A stretch of 64,000 nucleotides of DNA from NCBI GenBank assembly GCA_903904835.1, contig CAIVEI010000097.1, positions 17,201 to 81,200 of the forward strand, written 5' to 3'. Position 1 is the first letter of the stretch. Each line of letters begins with the position of its first letter. Source of the stretch: an uncultured Schlesneria sp. Its GTDB lineage: Bacteria > Planctomycetota > Planctomycetia > Planctomycetales > Planctomycetaceae. The notes under the pieces are model-generated. The model was not told where the DNA came from and did not search any database. It was given only the letters and a program-made list of their open reading frames with translations. The position numbers were made by a program, and so were the translations under genes. Positions 19,975 through 29,949 of this stretch are shown here, one piece after another.

Positions 19975-20817
19975 ATGGTTTCGATCGTCATCCCGGCTCA
20001 TAATGAGGAAACGACCATAGGTCGCTGTTTGAGTCGGTTGCTCGGGGAGGGATCTTCTGCATCGCTGCAGGTTGTTGTGGCTTGCAATGGGTGTAAGGAC
20101 GCCACAGCGGACGTCGCCAGAGGGTTTGGAGATCGCGTGACTGTCGTCGAGACGGACGTGGCATCCAAAGTTCACGCAATGAACCTGGGAGACGAAGTGG
20201 CACAGGGATTTCCCCGGTTCTACATGGATGCTGATGTGGTTCTGTCACCGAAAGACATCAGTGAAGTCGAACGGACTCTTCAGGGTGATGGGGTTTTGGC
20301 TGCAGCCCCTCGGATGGAAATGGATTTTTCAAACGCATCCTGGGCTGTACGAGCATTTTATCGCGTCTGGATGGCCCTACCGTATACTCGTTCGGGGATG
20401 ATGGGGGTCGGGGTCTATGCATTATCCGATGAAGGTCGACGGCGTTTTGGCCGGTTTCCCAACATTATTGCTGACGACGGCTATATTCGCGTGTTATTCA
20501 AACCGCATGAACGAGTGGCCGTCGACGGGGCGAAGTCAATCGTCAAAGCTCCTTCAACGCTCGCTGGGTTGATCAAAATCAAAACACGTAGCCGACTGGG
20601 TGGAATTCAATTGGCAAAGCTGTATCCTGAATTGCTCGAGAACGACGACAAAAATTATTCAATGGCGTTTTGGGATATCATGAAGTCTCCGTCTCTGTGG
20701 CCGTGTGTACCAGTCTACCTTTTTGTTAATCTGACGGCTAAGCGACGTGCCCTTAAGCAACTTCAGCAACTCGACCAATACGTGTGGGAACGAGACGAGA
20801 GTTCTCGGACCGGCTGA
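19975..20817 (+). CDS. Glycosyltransferase family 2
   Basis: A 280-residue GT-A enzyme starting MVSIVIPAHNEETTIGRCL. It has VVACNGCKDATADVARGFG near 40, and FYMDADVVLSPKDI near 80 with the metal-binding DAD. A 40-residue C-terminal tail with KTRSRLGGIQLAKLYPEL follows the catalytic fold, and a final hydrophobic stretch (PCVPVYLFVNLTA) may touch the membrane. The acceptor and donor are unknown. It lies 234 bases after the previous glycosyltransferase and just before the Alg14/Alg13-type pair. Confidence 0.88.
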   Translation: MVSIVIPAHNEETTIGRCLSRLLGEGSSASLQVVVACNGCKDATADVARGFGDRVTVVETDVASKVHAMNLGDEVAQGFPRFYMDADVVLSPKDISEVERTLQGDGVLAAAPRMEMDFSNASWAVRAFYRVWMALPYTRSGMMGVGVYALSDEGRRRFGRFPNIIADDGYIRVLFKPHERVAVDGAKSIVKAPSTLAGLIKIKTRSRLGGIQLAKLYPELLENDDKNYSMAFWDIMKSPSLWPCVPVYLFVNLTAKRRALKQLQQLDQYVWERDESSRTG

Positions 20818-20864
20818 TCAGAAACAACGGTGTTGCATTCCTACGGAATATCAATTCAAAGAAT

Positions 20865-21356
20865 ATGGTAATGACGGACAATAAGACAAAACCGCAGGCC
20901 GGTTCCCCACGCAAGAAAGTCCTCGCAATCGCTTCGCGCGGGGGGCACTGGATTCAATTGTTAAGGTTGAGGCCCGCGTTTAGCGACTGCGACATCACGT
21001 TTGTGACGACCGATCCTGCCTACCAGACGATGGTCGACGGAGCGAAGTTTTGTGTTGTCACGGAAGCAACCCGCTTTCAGAAGCTGAAAATTCTCAAGAT
21101 GGCAACCCAGATGCTCTGGATTATCGTTCGGTTCCGGCCGAATGTGGTGGTGACGACCGGAGCCGCGCCAGGTTACATTGCCATTCGACTGGGGAAATGG
21201 TTTGGGGCGAAGACGTTGTGGATTGACAGTATTGCCAATGCAGAAGAATTGTCGCTCTCTGGACGTCTTGCATTGAAATATGCCGACGCAACATTGACTC
21301 AGTGGGAGCATCTTTCCGGCTCAGACGGCATCGATTATCACGGAGCCGTCATATGA
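20865..21356 (+). CDS. Alg14-like glycosyltransferase subunit (PssD/EpsF type)
   Basis: Membrane-binding subunit of a two-part GT1-type glycosyltransferase; in eukaryotes and in Pss/Eps systems it recruits the catalytic Alg13-type partner. The 163-residue product has KKVLAIASRGGHWIQLLRL near the start, with the Alg14-type GGH. VVVTTGAAPGYIAIRLGKWFGAKTLWIDS in the middle is also family-typical (two adjoining motifs). The start is uncertain: ATG 20865 or ATG 20871, neither with a strong ribosome site. The stop overlaps the next start as ATGA, so the two subunits are translationally coupled. Confidence 0.85.
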   Translation: MVMTDNKTKPQAGSPRKKVLAIASRGGHWIQLLRLRPAFSDCDITFVTTDPAYQTMVDGAKFCVVTEATRFQKLKILKMATQMLWIIVRFRPNVVVTTGAAPGYIAIRLGKWFGAKTLWIDSIANAEELSLSGRLALKYADATLTQWEHLSGSDGIDYHGAVI

Positions 21357-22387
21357 TCTTCGTCACGGTCGGGAACATGGATCCGTTCGATCGATTGGTC
21401 AAGGCGATCGATCATTGGGCCTTATCAAATCCGAGTGACGAAAAGGTGTTAGCCCAAATCGGAGATGGACAATACATTCCAACGAATTGCGAATACGTCA
21501 GACGCATGACACCGGATGAGTTTGAAAAGAATTTCCGAGAGGCTCGCCTGGTTGTTTCACACGCCGGAATAGGGACAATTATCACTGCCCTGGAGCTCGG
21601 AAAACCAATTATCGTCGTGCCTAAAAAAGCTTCTCTTGGCGAACAACGGAATGAACATCAACTCGCGACCGTTCGGCACTTCAGGCGATCAGAATTGATG
21701 ATGGTCGCCGATTCGGAAACGGATCTGACCGGTGTCCTGTCGCGTTGGAATTCCGGCACGAGGGCGACGCAAGAACTGACTGCGGAAAACGTAAAAAAAG
21801 AGGCGTGGAGTCCCGATGAGAAATTGCTGAAGTACGTGCGAAACTTCATTCAGGATCAACCCCAATCGGGTATGATTCTGTTGACGGTAGGTAACGAACC
21901 AATGGATCGTTTGGTCAAAGCCTTCGACGAGTGGATCGGACGCCGTCCTGATGTTCAAATCAAGGGGGCTGTCGCCCAAATCGCGAATGGGAAATATGTT
22001 CCTAAAAATTGTGATTTCATCCGATTTATGACACCAGCAGTCTATCGGCAAATGTTTGATCAGGCCAAGTTGATTGTCGCACATGCGGGCATTGGAACAA
22101 TCATTACCGCCATGAATGCCAATCGACTGATTGTCGTGATGCCAAGGCAGGCCAGGTTTGGTGAAACACGCAACGATCACCAGTTGGCGACAGTGAAACA
22201 TTTTTCACCCTCACCACAAAGGTTGATTGCCGAGTCGGAGGCGGAACTGGACGAAGTCCTTGACCGAGCGATTGAGTTGAATCGGATTCAAATGGCTGAC
22301 TCATCGTCGTTAAGTGTCTCGGCGCAACGGCCGCCTGATGAATCTTTGCTCTGTTTTTTGCGGGAATTCGTTTCGAGCGGCGCTTAA
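21353..22387 (+). CDS. Tandem double Alg13-like glycosyltransferase (two C-terminal GT1 domains)
   Basis: The 344-residue protein is an internal duplication of the roughly 160-residue Alg13/PssE catalytic domain. Domain 1 begins MIFVTVGNMDPFDRLVKAID and domain 2 near residue 180 begins MILLTVGNEPMDRLVKAFD. Each keeps the nucleotide-sugar-binding HAGIGTIITA and the following basic segment with HQLATV. Both copies look intact, so both may bind donor. Normal Alg13-type partners have one domain and pair with one Alg14. ATG 21353 overlaps the Alg14-like stop. Two domains on one chain could add two sugars or form an intramolecular dimer; sequence cannot tell which. Confidence 0.88.
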   Translation: MIFVTVGNMDPFDRLVKAIDHWALSNPSDEKVLAQIGDGQYIPTNCEYVRRMTPDEFEKNFREARLVVSHAGIGTIITALELGKPIIVVPKKASLGEQRNEHQLATVRHFRRSELMMVADSETDLTGVLSRWNSGTRATQELTAENVKKEAWSPDEKLLKYVRNFIQDQPQSGMILLTVGNEPMDRLVKAFDEWIGRRPDVQIKGAVAQIANGKYVPKNCDFIRFMTPAVYRQMFDQAKLIVAHAGIGTIITAMNANRLIVVMPRQARFGETRNDHQLATVKHFSPSPQRLIAESEAELDEVLDRAIELNRIQMADSSSLSVSAQRPPDESLLCFLREFVSSGA

Positions 22388-22498
22388 TTGATAAATTGCG
22401 AATTTTTCAAGTAGCCGGTCATCGAGACGTTGCGTTATGACATTCGGCGGCTACAACTATCCCGACTGGTGGGATTGTTCTTATTGGCGGGGGGTATT

Positions 22499-23398
22499 AT
22501 GCCGGGTAATCAAGAGCATCGTCGCAAAGGAATTATACTTGCGGGAGGATCCGGAACACGACTTTACCCGGTGACGCATGTCGTCAGTAAACAGTTACTG
22601 CCGATCTACGACAAGCCAATGATTTACTATCCTTTGTCAACGTTGATGCTGTCGGGAATGCGGCAGATTCTGCTCATCAGCACTCCGCAAGATTTACCCC
22701 TATTCCGCCGATTACTCGGCGACGGATCTCAGTGGGGCATCGAGTTGGTCTACGCGGAACAACCTCGTCCTGAAGGACTGGCTCAGGCGTTCATCATCGG
22801 AGCGCCGTTTGTCGGCAATGATCCTTCGTGTCTCATCCTGGGCGACAACATTTTCTACGGACATGATCTGGCAGCTTCACTTCAGGCCGCTGACGTGCGC
22901 ACCGCAGGGGCAACGGTGTTCGCCTATCATGTTCAAGATGCTCGAAGTTATGGGGTGGTGGAGTTTGGTGTCGATGGGCAAGCCATTTCGCTTGAAGAAA
23001 AACCGCAGATACCGCGGTCAAATTACGCCGTTACGGGTCTTTACTTCTACGACAATGATGTCCTTCAGATCGCCAAAGATCTAAGACCATCGGCGAGAGG
23101 GGAACTGGAAATCACGGATGTCAACCGGGCGTATCTGGATTCGCATCGGTTACATGTGGAAATTCTCGGACGTGGTAGCGCCTGGCTCGACACGGGAACA
23201 CACGATTCGCTTCTCGATGCGGCCACCTTTGTTTCGGTGCTCGAGAACCGCCAGGGGCTGAAAATTGCTTGCCCAGAGGAAATTGCTTGGCGACATGGGT
23301 ATATTGATTCTGAACATTTGCTGCGTTTGGCTCATCCGCTTGCAAAGACCAATTATGGTCGTTACCTGATCGGTCTCGTCGAATCTGGAAAGCGATAA
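22499..23398 (+). CDS. rfbA: Glucose-1-phosphate thymidylyltransferase
   Basis: Makes dTDP-glucose from dTTP and glucose-1-phosphate. The 299-residue length is normal. It has [16 protein letters not shown] at 11 to 26, [31 protein letters not shown] and [22 protein letters not shown], then [11 protein letters not shown] and [15 protein letters not shown]. All are diagnostic of RmlA/RfbA. ATG 22499, after a GGGGGG stretch, is preferred to an upstream frame start at 22430. With rfbB downstream it feeds dTDP-4-keto-6-deoxyglucose into the locus. No rfbC or rfbD is in the window, so dTDP-rhamnose is not proven. Confidence 0.97.
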   Translation: MPGNQEHRRKGIILAGGSGTRLYPVTHVVSKQLLPIYDKPMIYYPLSTLMLSGMRQILLISTPQDLPLFRRLLGDGSQWGIELVYAEQPRPEGLAQAFIIGAPFVGNDPSCLILGDNIFYGHDLAASLQAADVRTAGATVFAYHVQDARSYGVVEFGVDGQAISLEEKPQIPRSNYAVTGLYFYDNDVLQIAKDLRPSARGELEITDVNRAYLDSHRLHVEILGRGSAWLDTGTHDSLLDAATFVSVLENRQGLKIACPEEIAWRHGYIDSEHLLRLAHPLAKTNYGRYLIGLVESGKR

Positions 23399-23566
23399 TT
23401 CGGTTTTTTAAGGGCTTGTGATCACAGATTGCTCTGCAAATCATTCCAACGAAAAGCTTGGCGTTATCAGCAAAAATCAGAGACGTCCCAGAATTAAGCC
23501 ATCGCTTGTTTTTTACTTTGCGACGTTCGTTCGGTTTAATCTTTTTACAACAGATACGAATTGACA

Positions 23567-24892
23567 ATGACCACACATGGACTTGCGGAAAAGATCGCTG
23601 GAAAGACTGCGTTGATCGGGGTTATTGGCCTGGGCTACGTTGGCCTGCCCTTGATTCGTGCCTTCGTCCGATCTGGCTTTAAGACGATGGGCTTTGATGT
23701 CGACCAATCGAAAGTCGATAAGCTGAAAGCTGGACAGAGCTATATCAAGCACATTGAAAGCGCTGCGATCGTCGAACTGATTCAGAAAGAGCAATTTGAA
23801 CCAACCTCCGACATGGGGCGCCTCGGAGAAGCTGACTGCATTATCATCTGCGTACCGACGCCGCTGAATGAAAGTCGAGATCCGGATCTCAGCTACATTG
23901 AAGGGACCGCTCACGCAATTGCCAAGACGTTGCGACCGGGGCAACTTGTGGTTCTCGAAAGTACAACGCATCCGACAACCACGCGTGAAAATGTACTTCC
24001 TGTTTTGAATGCAACCGGACTGACGGCAGGAAAGGACTACTTTCTGGCGTTCAGCCCTGAGCGTGAAGATCCTGGAAATCCCAATTTTGAAGCGTCGACC
24101 ATTCCGAAGGTGGTTGGCGGCTATGACACCCAAAGTGGTGACTTGGCGAGCGCAATGTACGGCCACGCCGTTGTGAAGGTTGTGCGAGTTTCCAGCATGG
24201 AGGTCGCTGAAGCGGCTAAGATTCTGGAAAATACGTACCGCGCGGTCAATATCGCGATGGTCAACGAGCTGAAAATGCTCTACGACAAGATGGGCATTGA
24301 TGTCTGGGAAGTGATCGACGCAGCCAAAACCAAACCATTCGGCTTTCAAGCGTTTTATCCTGGCCCGGGACTTGGTGGTCACTGCATTCCAATCGATCCA
24401 TTTTACCTGACGTGGCTGGCGCGAAAGTGGGGCGAACAAACGCGGTTCATCGAATTGGCGGGTGAGATCAACACTCACATGCCGCAATATGTGGTCAGCC
24501 AACTTGCTGAGTTTTTGAACGACGCGGGAAAGCCAATCAAAGGGAGTAAGATTGGGATTCTTGGTGCCGCCTATAAAAAAGACGTCGACGATCCTCGGGA
24601 AAGCCCTACCTTCGAGCTGATGAAATTGCTGATCAAGCGTGGGGCGGTTCTGAGTTATAATGATCCTCACATCCCGTTGTTGCCAAAGATGCGTCATTAT
24701 CCGGGGCTTCCGGAAATGACAAGTCAGGCGTTGACCCCCGAATATCTCGCGGCTCAAGACTGTGTGCTCATCTCGACGGATCATTCTGTTTACGATCACG
24801 ATTTCATCGTCAAGCACAGTTGTATGGTGCTTGATACGCGAAACGCCACGAAGAATGTTAAGGTTGGCCGAGAGAAAATCTTTAAGGCCTGA
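23567..24892 (+). CDS. Nucleotide-sugar 6-dehydrogenase (WbpA/UDP-GlcNAc or UDP-ManNAc type)
   Basis: Oxidises C6 of a UDP-sugar to the uronic acid with two NAD. The 441-residue protein has the NAD motif GVIGLGYVGLPL near 17, CVPTPL, ESTTHPTTTRE and FSPEREDPGN. The catalytic Cys273 lies in GPGLGGHCIPIDPFY, and GAAYKKDVDDPRESP follows. SPERxDPGN and the length favour the WbpA/WecC group over UDP-glucose dehydrogenase. The product would be UDP-GlcNAcA or UDP-ManNAcA, giving the polymer a negative charge. ATG 23567 is used; TTG 23561 is two codons upstream. It sits between rfbA and rfbB. Confidence 0.9.
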   Translation: MTTHGLAEKIAGKTALIGVIGLGYVGLPLIRAFVRSGFKTMGFDVDQSKVDKLKAGQSYIKHIESAAIVELIQKEQFEPTSDMGRLGEADCIIICVPTPLNESRDPDLSYIEGTAHAIAKTLRPGQLVVLESTTHPTTTRENVLPVLNATGLTAGKDYFLAFSPEREDPGNPNFEASTIPKVVGGYDTQSGDLASAMYGHAVVKVVRVSSMEVAEAAKILENTYRAVNIAMVNELKMLYDKMGIDVWEVIDAAKTKPFGFQAFYPGPGLGGHCIPIDPFYLTWLARKWGEQTRFIELAGEINTHMPQYVVSQLAEFLNDAGKPIKGSKIGILGAAYKKDVDDPRESPTFELMKLLIKRGAVLSYNDPHIPLLPKMRHYPGLPEMTSQALTPEYLAAQDCVLISTDHSVYDHDFIVKHSCMVLDTRNATKNVKVGREKIFKA

Positions 24893-24979
24893 GCAAAAAA
24901 TTGTGCGATTTCCGCCAGGTTTCTCGGTCACTGACCACTGTTGTCAAAAAAGTTGGCAGTCTCGTCAGGAGAAGGAATA

Positions 24980-26035
24980 ATGAAAATCGTCGTCACGGGT
25001 GGAGCTGGCTTTATTGGGTCGGCAGTTATCCGACATTTGATTTCTGAGACTCAACATTCCGTTGTTAATGTCGACTGTTTGACGTACGCTGGAAATCTCA
25101 GCACGCTCGATGTTGTGAGCTCCAGTTCTCGATATTCTTTTGAGAAGGTTAATATTTGCGACTCAGCAGCCGTTCAGGGTGTCTTCGAGCGACATCGACC
25201 CGATGCGGTCATGCATCTGGCTGCAGAATCGCATGTCGACCGTTCGATTGATGGCCCTAGCGCATTTATTCAAACGAATGTTGTTGGCACTTACAACATG
25301 CTGGAAGCAAGTCGACGACATCGGCATTCGCTTCCCGCGGATAAACAGGACGAATTTCGGTTCCATCACATTTCGACCGATGAAGTCTACGGCTCACTTG
25401 GCGACGAAGGATTGTTTACGGAAGAGACTTCGTATGATCCAAGTTCTCCCTATTCAGCCAGCAAGGCGGCCTCGGATCATCTGGTTCGTGCCTGGAACAG
25501 GACCTACGGTCTGCCCGTAGTGCTGACGAATTGTTCGAATAATTATGGGCCGTTCCAGTATCCTGAAAAATTGATCCCGCTCACGATCATGTCAGCCCTT
25601 GCCGGAAAGCCGCTGCCAGTTTACGGAAAAGGTGAAAATGTGCGGGATTGGCTCTACGTCGATGATCATGCTCGGGCACTTGTTGCAGTTCTCGAGCGCG
25701 GACAGGTAGGGGAGACGTACAATATTGGCGGCAACAGTGAACGAAAAAATATCGATGTCGTGCGTACGATCTGTGCGTTGATGGACGAGCTCAATCAGGG
25801 TTCAGCCCATCGACCTCACGAAAAGCTGATCACATTTGTCACAGACCGACCTGGGCACGACCACCGCTATGCGATCGACGCCAGCAAGATCCGGCGGGAT
25901 CTCAATTGGACACCTCAAGAATCGTTCGCAAGTGGTTTGAAGAAGACCGTGCAATGGTATCTTGCGAACCAGGATTGGTGTGGCCGGGCTGTGGCTGACC
26001 GTTACGCCGGCGAGCGATTAGGGCTCAAGAATTGA
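24980..26035 (+). CDS. rfbB: dTDP-glucose 4,6-dehydratase
   Basis: Converts dTDP-glucose to dTDP-4-keto-6-deoxyglucose. The 351-residue SDR enzyme has GGAGFIG at 7 to 13, [12 protein letters not shown], the catalytic [25 protein letters not shown] with the Tyr-Lys pair, and [18 protein letters not shown]. All match RfbB/RmlB. ATG 24980 is set by GGAGAAGGA just upstream. It closes the main run of biosynthetic genes before an AT-rich gap. With rfbA it leads to rhamnose, or to another 6-deoxy or amino sugar if enzymes elsewhere take over. Confidence 0.97.
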   Translation: MKIVVTGGAGFIGSAVIRHLISETQHSVVNVDCLTYAGNLSTLDVVSSSSRYSFEKVNICDSAAVQGVFERHRPDAVMHLAAESHVDRSIDGPSAFIQTNVVGTYNMLEASRRHRHSLPADKQDEFRFHHISTDEVYGSLGDEGLFTEETSYDPSSPYSASKAASDHLVRAWNRTYGLPVVLTNCSNNYGPFQYPEKLIPLTIMSALAGKPLPVYGKGENVRDWLYVDDHARALVAVLERGQVGETYNIGGNSERKNIDVVRTICALMDELNQGSAHRPHEKLITFVTDRPGHDHRYAIDASKIRRDLNWTPQESFASGLKKTVQWYLANQDWCGRAVADRYAGERLGLKN

Positions 26036-26253
26036 AGATTCGTCGACCCGCACGGCTGTTGAATCGGGTGTTCCTGGCATCTTGCGAACTTCCCGCCAGT
26101 ACACGGGTATTGGATTGGATTCAGCGGTTTTTCGTCGAGAATTCATGGAATCGATCAAACAGATCAGCAGGGCAGCCATCTGGCAAAGAAAGCTGCCTCT
26201 CCAGTTGATGGAGCGCTTCCAAATCAACTGTATCTCCATCTGGTTATCACCCA

Positions 26254-26547
26254 TCAACCAAATGGAATCGACTCCAGCCCTTCTCTGTTCGTTCTCGCGG
26301 AACATACAAAGCTCAGGCCCGCGCCGCATAAGAGCGAATATAAGCGCACCTGCCGATGCTCATCGTAACTTGACGCATCGAACGCGATGAAGTTGAGCTT
26401 GCGAGCTCGACCGTTAAGCCATTCTCTCACTTCCTCCCTCTCCTTCTCGGAATGAGATGGCTTCGGCCCTATCCGTTCCCATGAAACACGTTTCTTTTCC
26501 GGCCAATCCAGGCTCGGTGGGGTGTTCTCGATTTCGTCAGTTAACAC
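26254..26547 (-). CDS. Small hypothetical protein, possibly the 5' part of a frameshifted gene
   Basis: I do not recognise it. The 97-residue product is charged at first (KKRVSWERIGPKPSHSEKEREEVREW), then has LNFIAFDASSYDEHRQVRLY and a short hydrophobic stretch with two cysteines. The case for a real gene is the start: GTG 26547 has a perfect GGAGG eight bases upstream. The minus-strand frame at 26018 to 26329 overlaps its end. That frame continues with a hydrophobic segment and polar tail, so one frameshift could have split a longer protein. It is the only minus-strand candidate within the locus and may be a newcomer or relic. Confidence 0.35.
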   Translation of the reverse strand: MLTDEIENTPPSLDWPEKKRVSWERIGPKPSHSEKEREEVREWLNGRARKLNFIAFDASSYDEHRQVRLYSLLCGAGLSFVCSARTNREGLESIPFG

Positions 26548-27582
26548 GTAACTCACCTCCAGATAGGACGTTCTCGCTGCTCCTCAAGAAACATTCAGAC
26601 AAATCAGGGAATCCCCGATGCTGAACGACACAAAGTTATTAAAATCTTCGAACACATACTGTTGGCAAGTGATTCACACTGGATCGGTTTCATGTTGACG
26701 TTGGCCCACCACCGTAAATAAAACAAAAGCTCATTATTGGCCACCACCCATCCTACAGGATCGTTCCACTTCATGTTAATGCACACATAGACACTTTTAT
26801 GGGCACACAACGAACAGGCCGCAGTCAACACAATTGAACACTCGCGATACATTTAGTTTTTTTCAAACACCTTGATTCTTATCGATTTTTAATACGTAGC
26901 AGTAAAATAGCAACAGAATGAAGATTAATGATTGACTTTCGGTAAATTGGGGGTTAAGTTTGACCTGCCGTGATTCATTTCCAACTCGCAGGCCTGCTCG
27001 TTTTTTGCTCGCAATATATTCACCGCCTTCAACACGCGTCGTTTTGCACCGCATACTTATACACTTAAATCACTTTTCTCGAACACGTGTCGTTTTTTTT
27101 CGCTTATTCGGTATTGACGTCTGATTCGCGTTTCGGTTCACACGACATAGAAACATCTCGTGTCCTGCAAGATTCAATAAATCATTCGCGATGCTTGGCG
27201 GTTACTTCTATGTGCGCGTGGCAGGATACGTTGAGCTTGTACGACAGCCGTGCGCGTTGCGACGCGGGGCTTTTGACTACCTCTACCCTGTTAAGTTCAT
27301 TGATATAGAGAACCTCGTGGTAACACTTTACGATTTATCAAACACTACACTTCTACTCGAGAGGGGGAATTAAATATAAGTCGATAGCGGACTTAGTAGA
27401 GATTCGATGAATGGATTCGTTAGATATCCGGGCTGTTTGATTAAAGCTACTGAGCTGCGGGCCAGGTACAGTGAGCTTCACGTGACCGGAAACACGTGTT
27501 GATTGTTATTTTAGGACATTTTGTCGTTCGCGCTTACGCTTCTGTTGTTTTACTGCAGTAACGCCAAATCCAAGGAAACAAT
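26548..27582. other. AT-rich intergenic region before the beta-helix gene
   Basis: About 1 kb with no gene I can support. Short frames on both strands lack ribosome sites and family-like sequence. ACACGTGT palindromes lie at 27083 to 27090 and 27492 to 27499, the second 91 bases before the next start. No sigma-54-like element was found here. Confidence 0.5.
27492..27499. promoter_or_regulatory. ACACGTGT palindrome, possible operator
   Basis: The core is part of the perfect 10-base palindrome AACACGTGTT. The same 8-mer occurs at 27083 upstream, at 28094 inside the next gene, and at 6543 in the divergent control region. An operator role is a guess from position and recurrence. Confidence 0.3.
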
Positions 27583-29019
27583 ATGACTATTATTTCGTCG
27601 GCCAAAACGTATGGTTACTCGCTATTGTGTATGGCGGTTTGTTCATCGCTACATGCTCAGGCCACTCCGATTGGTTGTGGTGTTCCAAAAAGGCCGGTCC
27701 ACATTTACTATGCCGACCCGGTCAAGGGCAGTATGAATGGAGATGGCTCAGCGATGCGGCCATGGAGTACTCTACAGGCGGTCTTCGAAGCCGGTTTGAT
27801 CAACGGGCAGGATAAGGCGAGCGGTGTGGTACATGCGGGGGACTTAATTTACTTGATGACGGGGTACCATGGAAAAATTAATATCGACCCTTGGCATGGC
27901 TCTGGGAAGGTGCTCAACACGGACTTCATTACGATCCAAGGGGCTCCTGGAAATCTGCCCGTCTTAGGCCCTCTTTATGGCCAGCAAGCTTCACATTGGG
28001 TGTTTCGGGGATTGATTTTTCAAAATCCTCCAGAAGGAGCTGTGGGGGAACTGGTGTATTTTAACCACACAGACAACATACTCTTCGATAAAAACACGTG
28101 TTATTCTGTACCCGATGCGACAAACTGGACACCAACGGACTGGGCGAATTCTTGCTCAGGCCTGGGGATCTATATCGATACTTCAACTTCGTGCACAATT
28201 AGCAGAAATAACTTTTCAAATCTGGAAGGCGGTGCTGGCATTGGGGGTGATGGAATAATTTTTACTCAAAACACAATCGATTATTTTGCTAATGATGGAA
28301 TCGATTTTTTTGCAAGCAATTGTATTATCAGTCAGAACGTGATAACAAACCATTATGGTTTATGGAACGATGGGTATCATCATGACGGCATGCAAGGCTG
28401 GACTTATTGGGATTCAGCCTCGACATCGAATGTCGTGATCGATCGAAATCTGGTGATTGCCTCAACCGGCGCTTATGCCGCAATCCCAATTGTCCCAACT
28501 GGTGGCGCCGACGATTATCTCCAGGGGATCTCGATCTTTGATGGAGTATGGAACAATGTCACGGTTACTAATAACGTCGTGGTTGCAAGACAAGCGTACC
28601 ACGGCCTCAGCCTCTATGGTATGACAAACGCCACGATTGAAAATAATACTGTCATCGGTCAGTTCGCAAATGGGTTTAATCAAGTATGGCTTGGCGTATT
28701 TGTTAGCCAAACTGGTGCACCTCCAGTAAATGTTGCCGTGCGGAACAATATTGCAAATGCGTTCGCTCTGGCGTCCGGGGTTAGCTATGACCATAACCTT
28801 GCCTTTGTCGATATTGGACTGAACCTTGGCGTCCCCATCGTGGATCCGCAAACTGTTTTTGTTAATTACTCAGGGTCAACGGGGATTCCTTATGATTTCC
28901 ATCTGTGCTCAGGGAGTCCGGCAATCGGAACAGGTACTTCGGCAGGCGCTCCGACGGTTGATTTCAGCGGGAAAGTGCGCAGTCCAAGCAGTATCGATAT
29001 CGGGGCTTACGCGTATTAG
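27583..29019 (+). CDS. Secreted right-handed beta-helix protein (polysaccharide lyase/epimerase-like)
   Basis: The 478-residue product has a signal peptide (to about HAQA, residue 27). It then opens HIYYADPVKGSMNGDGSAMRPW, the usual start of pectate-lyase-fold proteins with a DGS-rich turn. Repeats rich in Asn and Val fill residues 150 to 420 (for example TSCTISRNNFSNLEGG, NVVIDRNLVIAS, NATIENNTVIGQ), as in parallel beta-helix repeats. The C-terminus DFSGKVRSPSSIDIGAYAY is the familiar end of such proteins. Likely roles are cleavage, epimerisation or binding of the secreted polysaccharide; no catalytic residues can be assigned with confidence. ATG 27583 has GGAA upstream. No exosortase sorting tail is present. 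Confidence 0.8.
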   Translation: MTIISSAKTYGYSLLCMAVCSSLHAQATPIGCGVPKRPVHIYYADPVKGSMNGDGSAMRPWSTLQAVFEAGLINGQDKASGVVHAGDLIYLMTGYHGKINIDPWHGSGKVLNTDFITIQGAPGNLPVLGPLYGQQASHWVFRGLIFQNPPEGAVGELVYFNHTDNILFDKNTCYSVPDATNWTPTDWANSCSGLGIYIDTSTSCTISRNNFSNLEGGAGIGGDGIIFTQNTIDYFANDGIDFFASNCIISQNVITNHYGLWNDGYHHDGMQGWTYWDSASTSNVVIDRNLVIASTGAYAAIPIVPTGGADDYLQGISIFDGVWNNVTVTNNVVVARQAYHGLSLYGMTNATIENNTVIGQFANGFNQVWLGVFVSQTGAPPVNVAVRNNIANAFALASGVSYDHNLAFVDIGLNLGVPIVDPQTVFVNYSGSTGIPYDFHLCSGSPAIGTGTSAGAPTVDFSGKVRSPSSIDIGAYAY

Positions 29020-29291
29020 AAGTTGTGTGGCCCGTCAACCTCCTCTCCTTTAGTTTGCGTTGCACTTGAAAGAGTAGCGGCATTCAGGTTTTGCGGGCAA
29101 AGGTCTCGCCAATACCGAGATGCACGCCGAAAATGGAGCTTGCGAAATAACCCCACGCCGAGGGCGGAAGCCGAGAGTGATTTCAATCGCTTTGTTTGCC
29201 TTCACTTGATGCGCCCGAAGTTAATTCGTGGTTCAAAAAGTTCAATTGAAAAGATGGGACTATTTTCAGCATTCACCGCAGAGCGTTTTCG

Positions 29292-29331
29292 AAAGGGGCA
29301 GGTGTCGCAATGGCCTTGCCCCTTCTTTTTT
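29292..29331 (+). terminator. Rho-independent terminator
   Basis: AAGGGGCA (29293 to 29300) pairs with TGCCCCTT (29317 to 29324), extended inward by GG/CC with one bulged base. CTTTTTT follows. It lies 270 bases after the beta-helix gene and would end the transcript of the biosynthetic part of the locus. Confidence 0.85.
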
Positions 29332-29949
29332 CTAAACAAACGGACATTCTTTTAAAAAGCCGTGACGACTTCTGATTAACCATTTCGTGGAGTTGGTGGC
29401 TGGCAATCTTCAGTTTGAGTTGCACCAGACCAAGCCTTTCTCCGAAAAACGCTGGTGCAGATCGACAATGCCGTGCAAAGAAGTTGCGACTGGTCCAAAA
29501 ATCGCTGTAATTCAATCTGTCTGATTCAAATGTTCGTTTGATGCGATATCGTGGATTGGCCTTGGTTGAGGCGAAATTTGGGATCGCCGTCAGTCACCAA
29601 AGATTGTTTTGCCTTGCTTTATTTTGCTGCAATGGCCGAGACGAGTCGAAGCGTGAACTGCATTGAGTCTGTTTTCTTCATCGAGAATTCACACGATTTT
29701 CTTCGATAACTCGCTACTAAAGCTTACCTTTAAATCGCACACTGAGTGGCTGACTGGGTGGGAAACGAAGCGATTCGAGTTCTCGGTCGGTTTGGTTGAA
29801 GAAAGAGCTTTCAAAATGCGATGGTTAAGCGGGACGGCTTTAAAAAAGAGCCAGTTAACGGTTAAGCCGAAAAATTTTAAGCCCTTGTTTCGCAAGCCTT
29901 TCGTTGAGATGCTGCTGCGGACGTATGGCGGTAGCGTGGTTTGATTTTA

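Noticed and set aside
23513..24931. Long minus-strand frame (472 codons) opposite the nucleotide-sugar dehydrogenase gene
   Set aside because: It mirrors a gene with all catalytic motifs intact, lacks a ribosome site, and its translation shows no family-like pattern.
26604..26852. 82-codon minus-strand frame in the gap before the beta-helix gene
   Set aside because: The translation is unusually rich in Cys and Trp without pattern, and there is no ribosome site.
27583..29019. Beta-helix protein as an exosortase substrate
   Set aside because: Its C-terminus ends in IDIGAYAY with no PEP-like motif, helix or basic tail.
29663..29944. 93-codon plus-strand frame just before the sigma-54 promoter
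   Set aside because: No ribosome site and no recognisable composition; it lies in an AT-rich gap.
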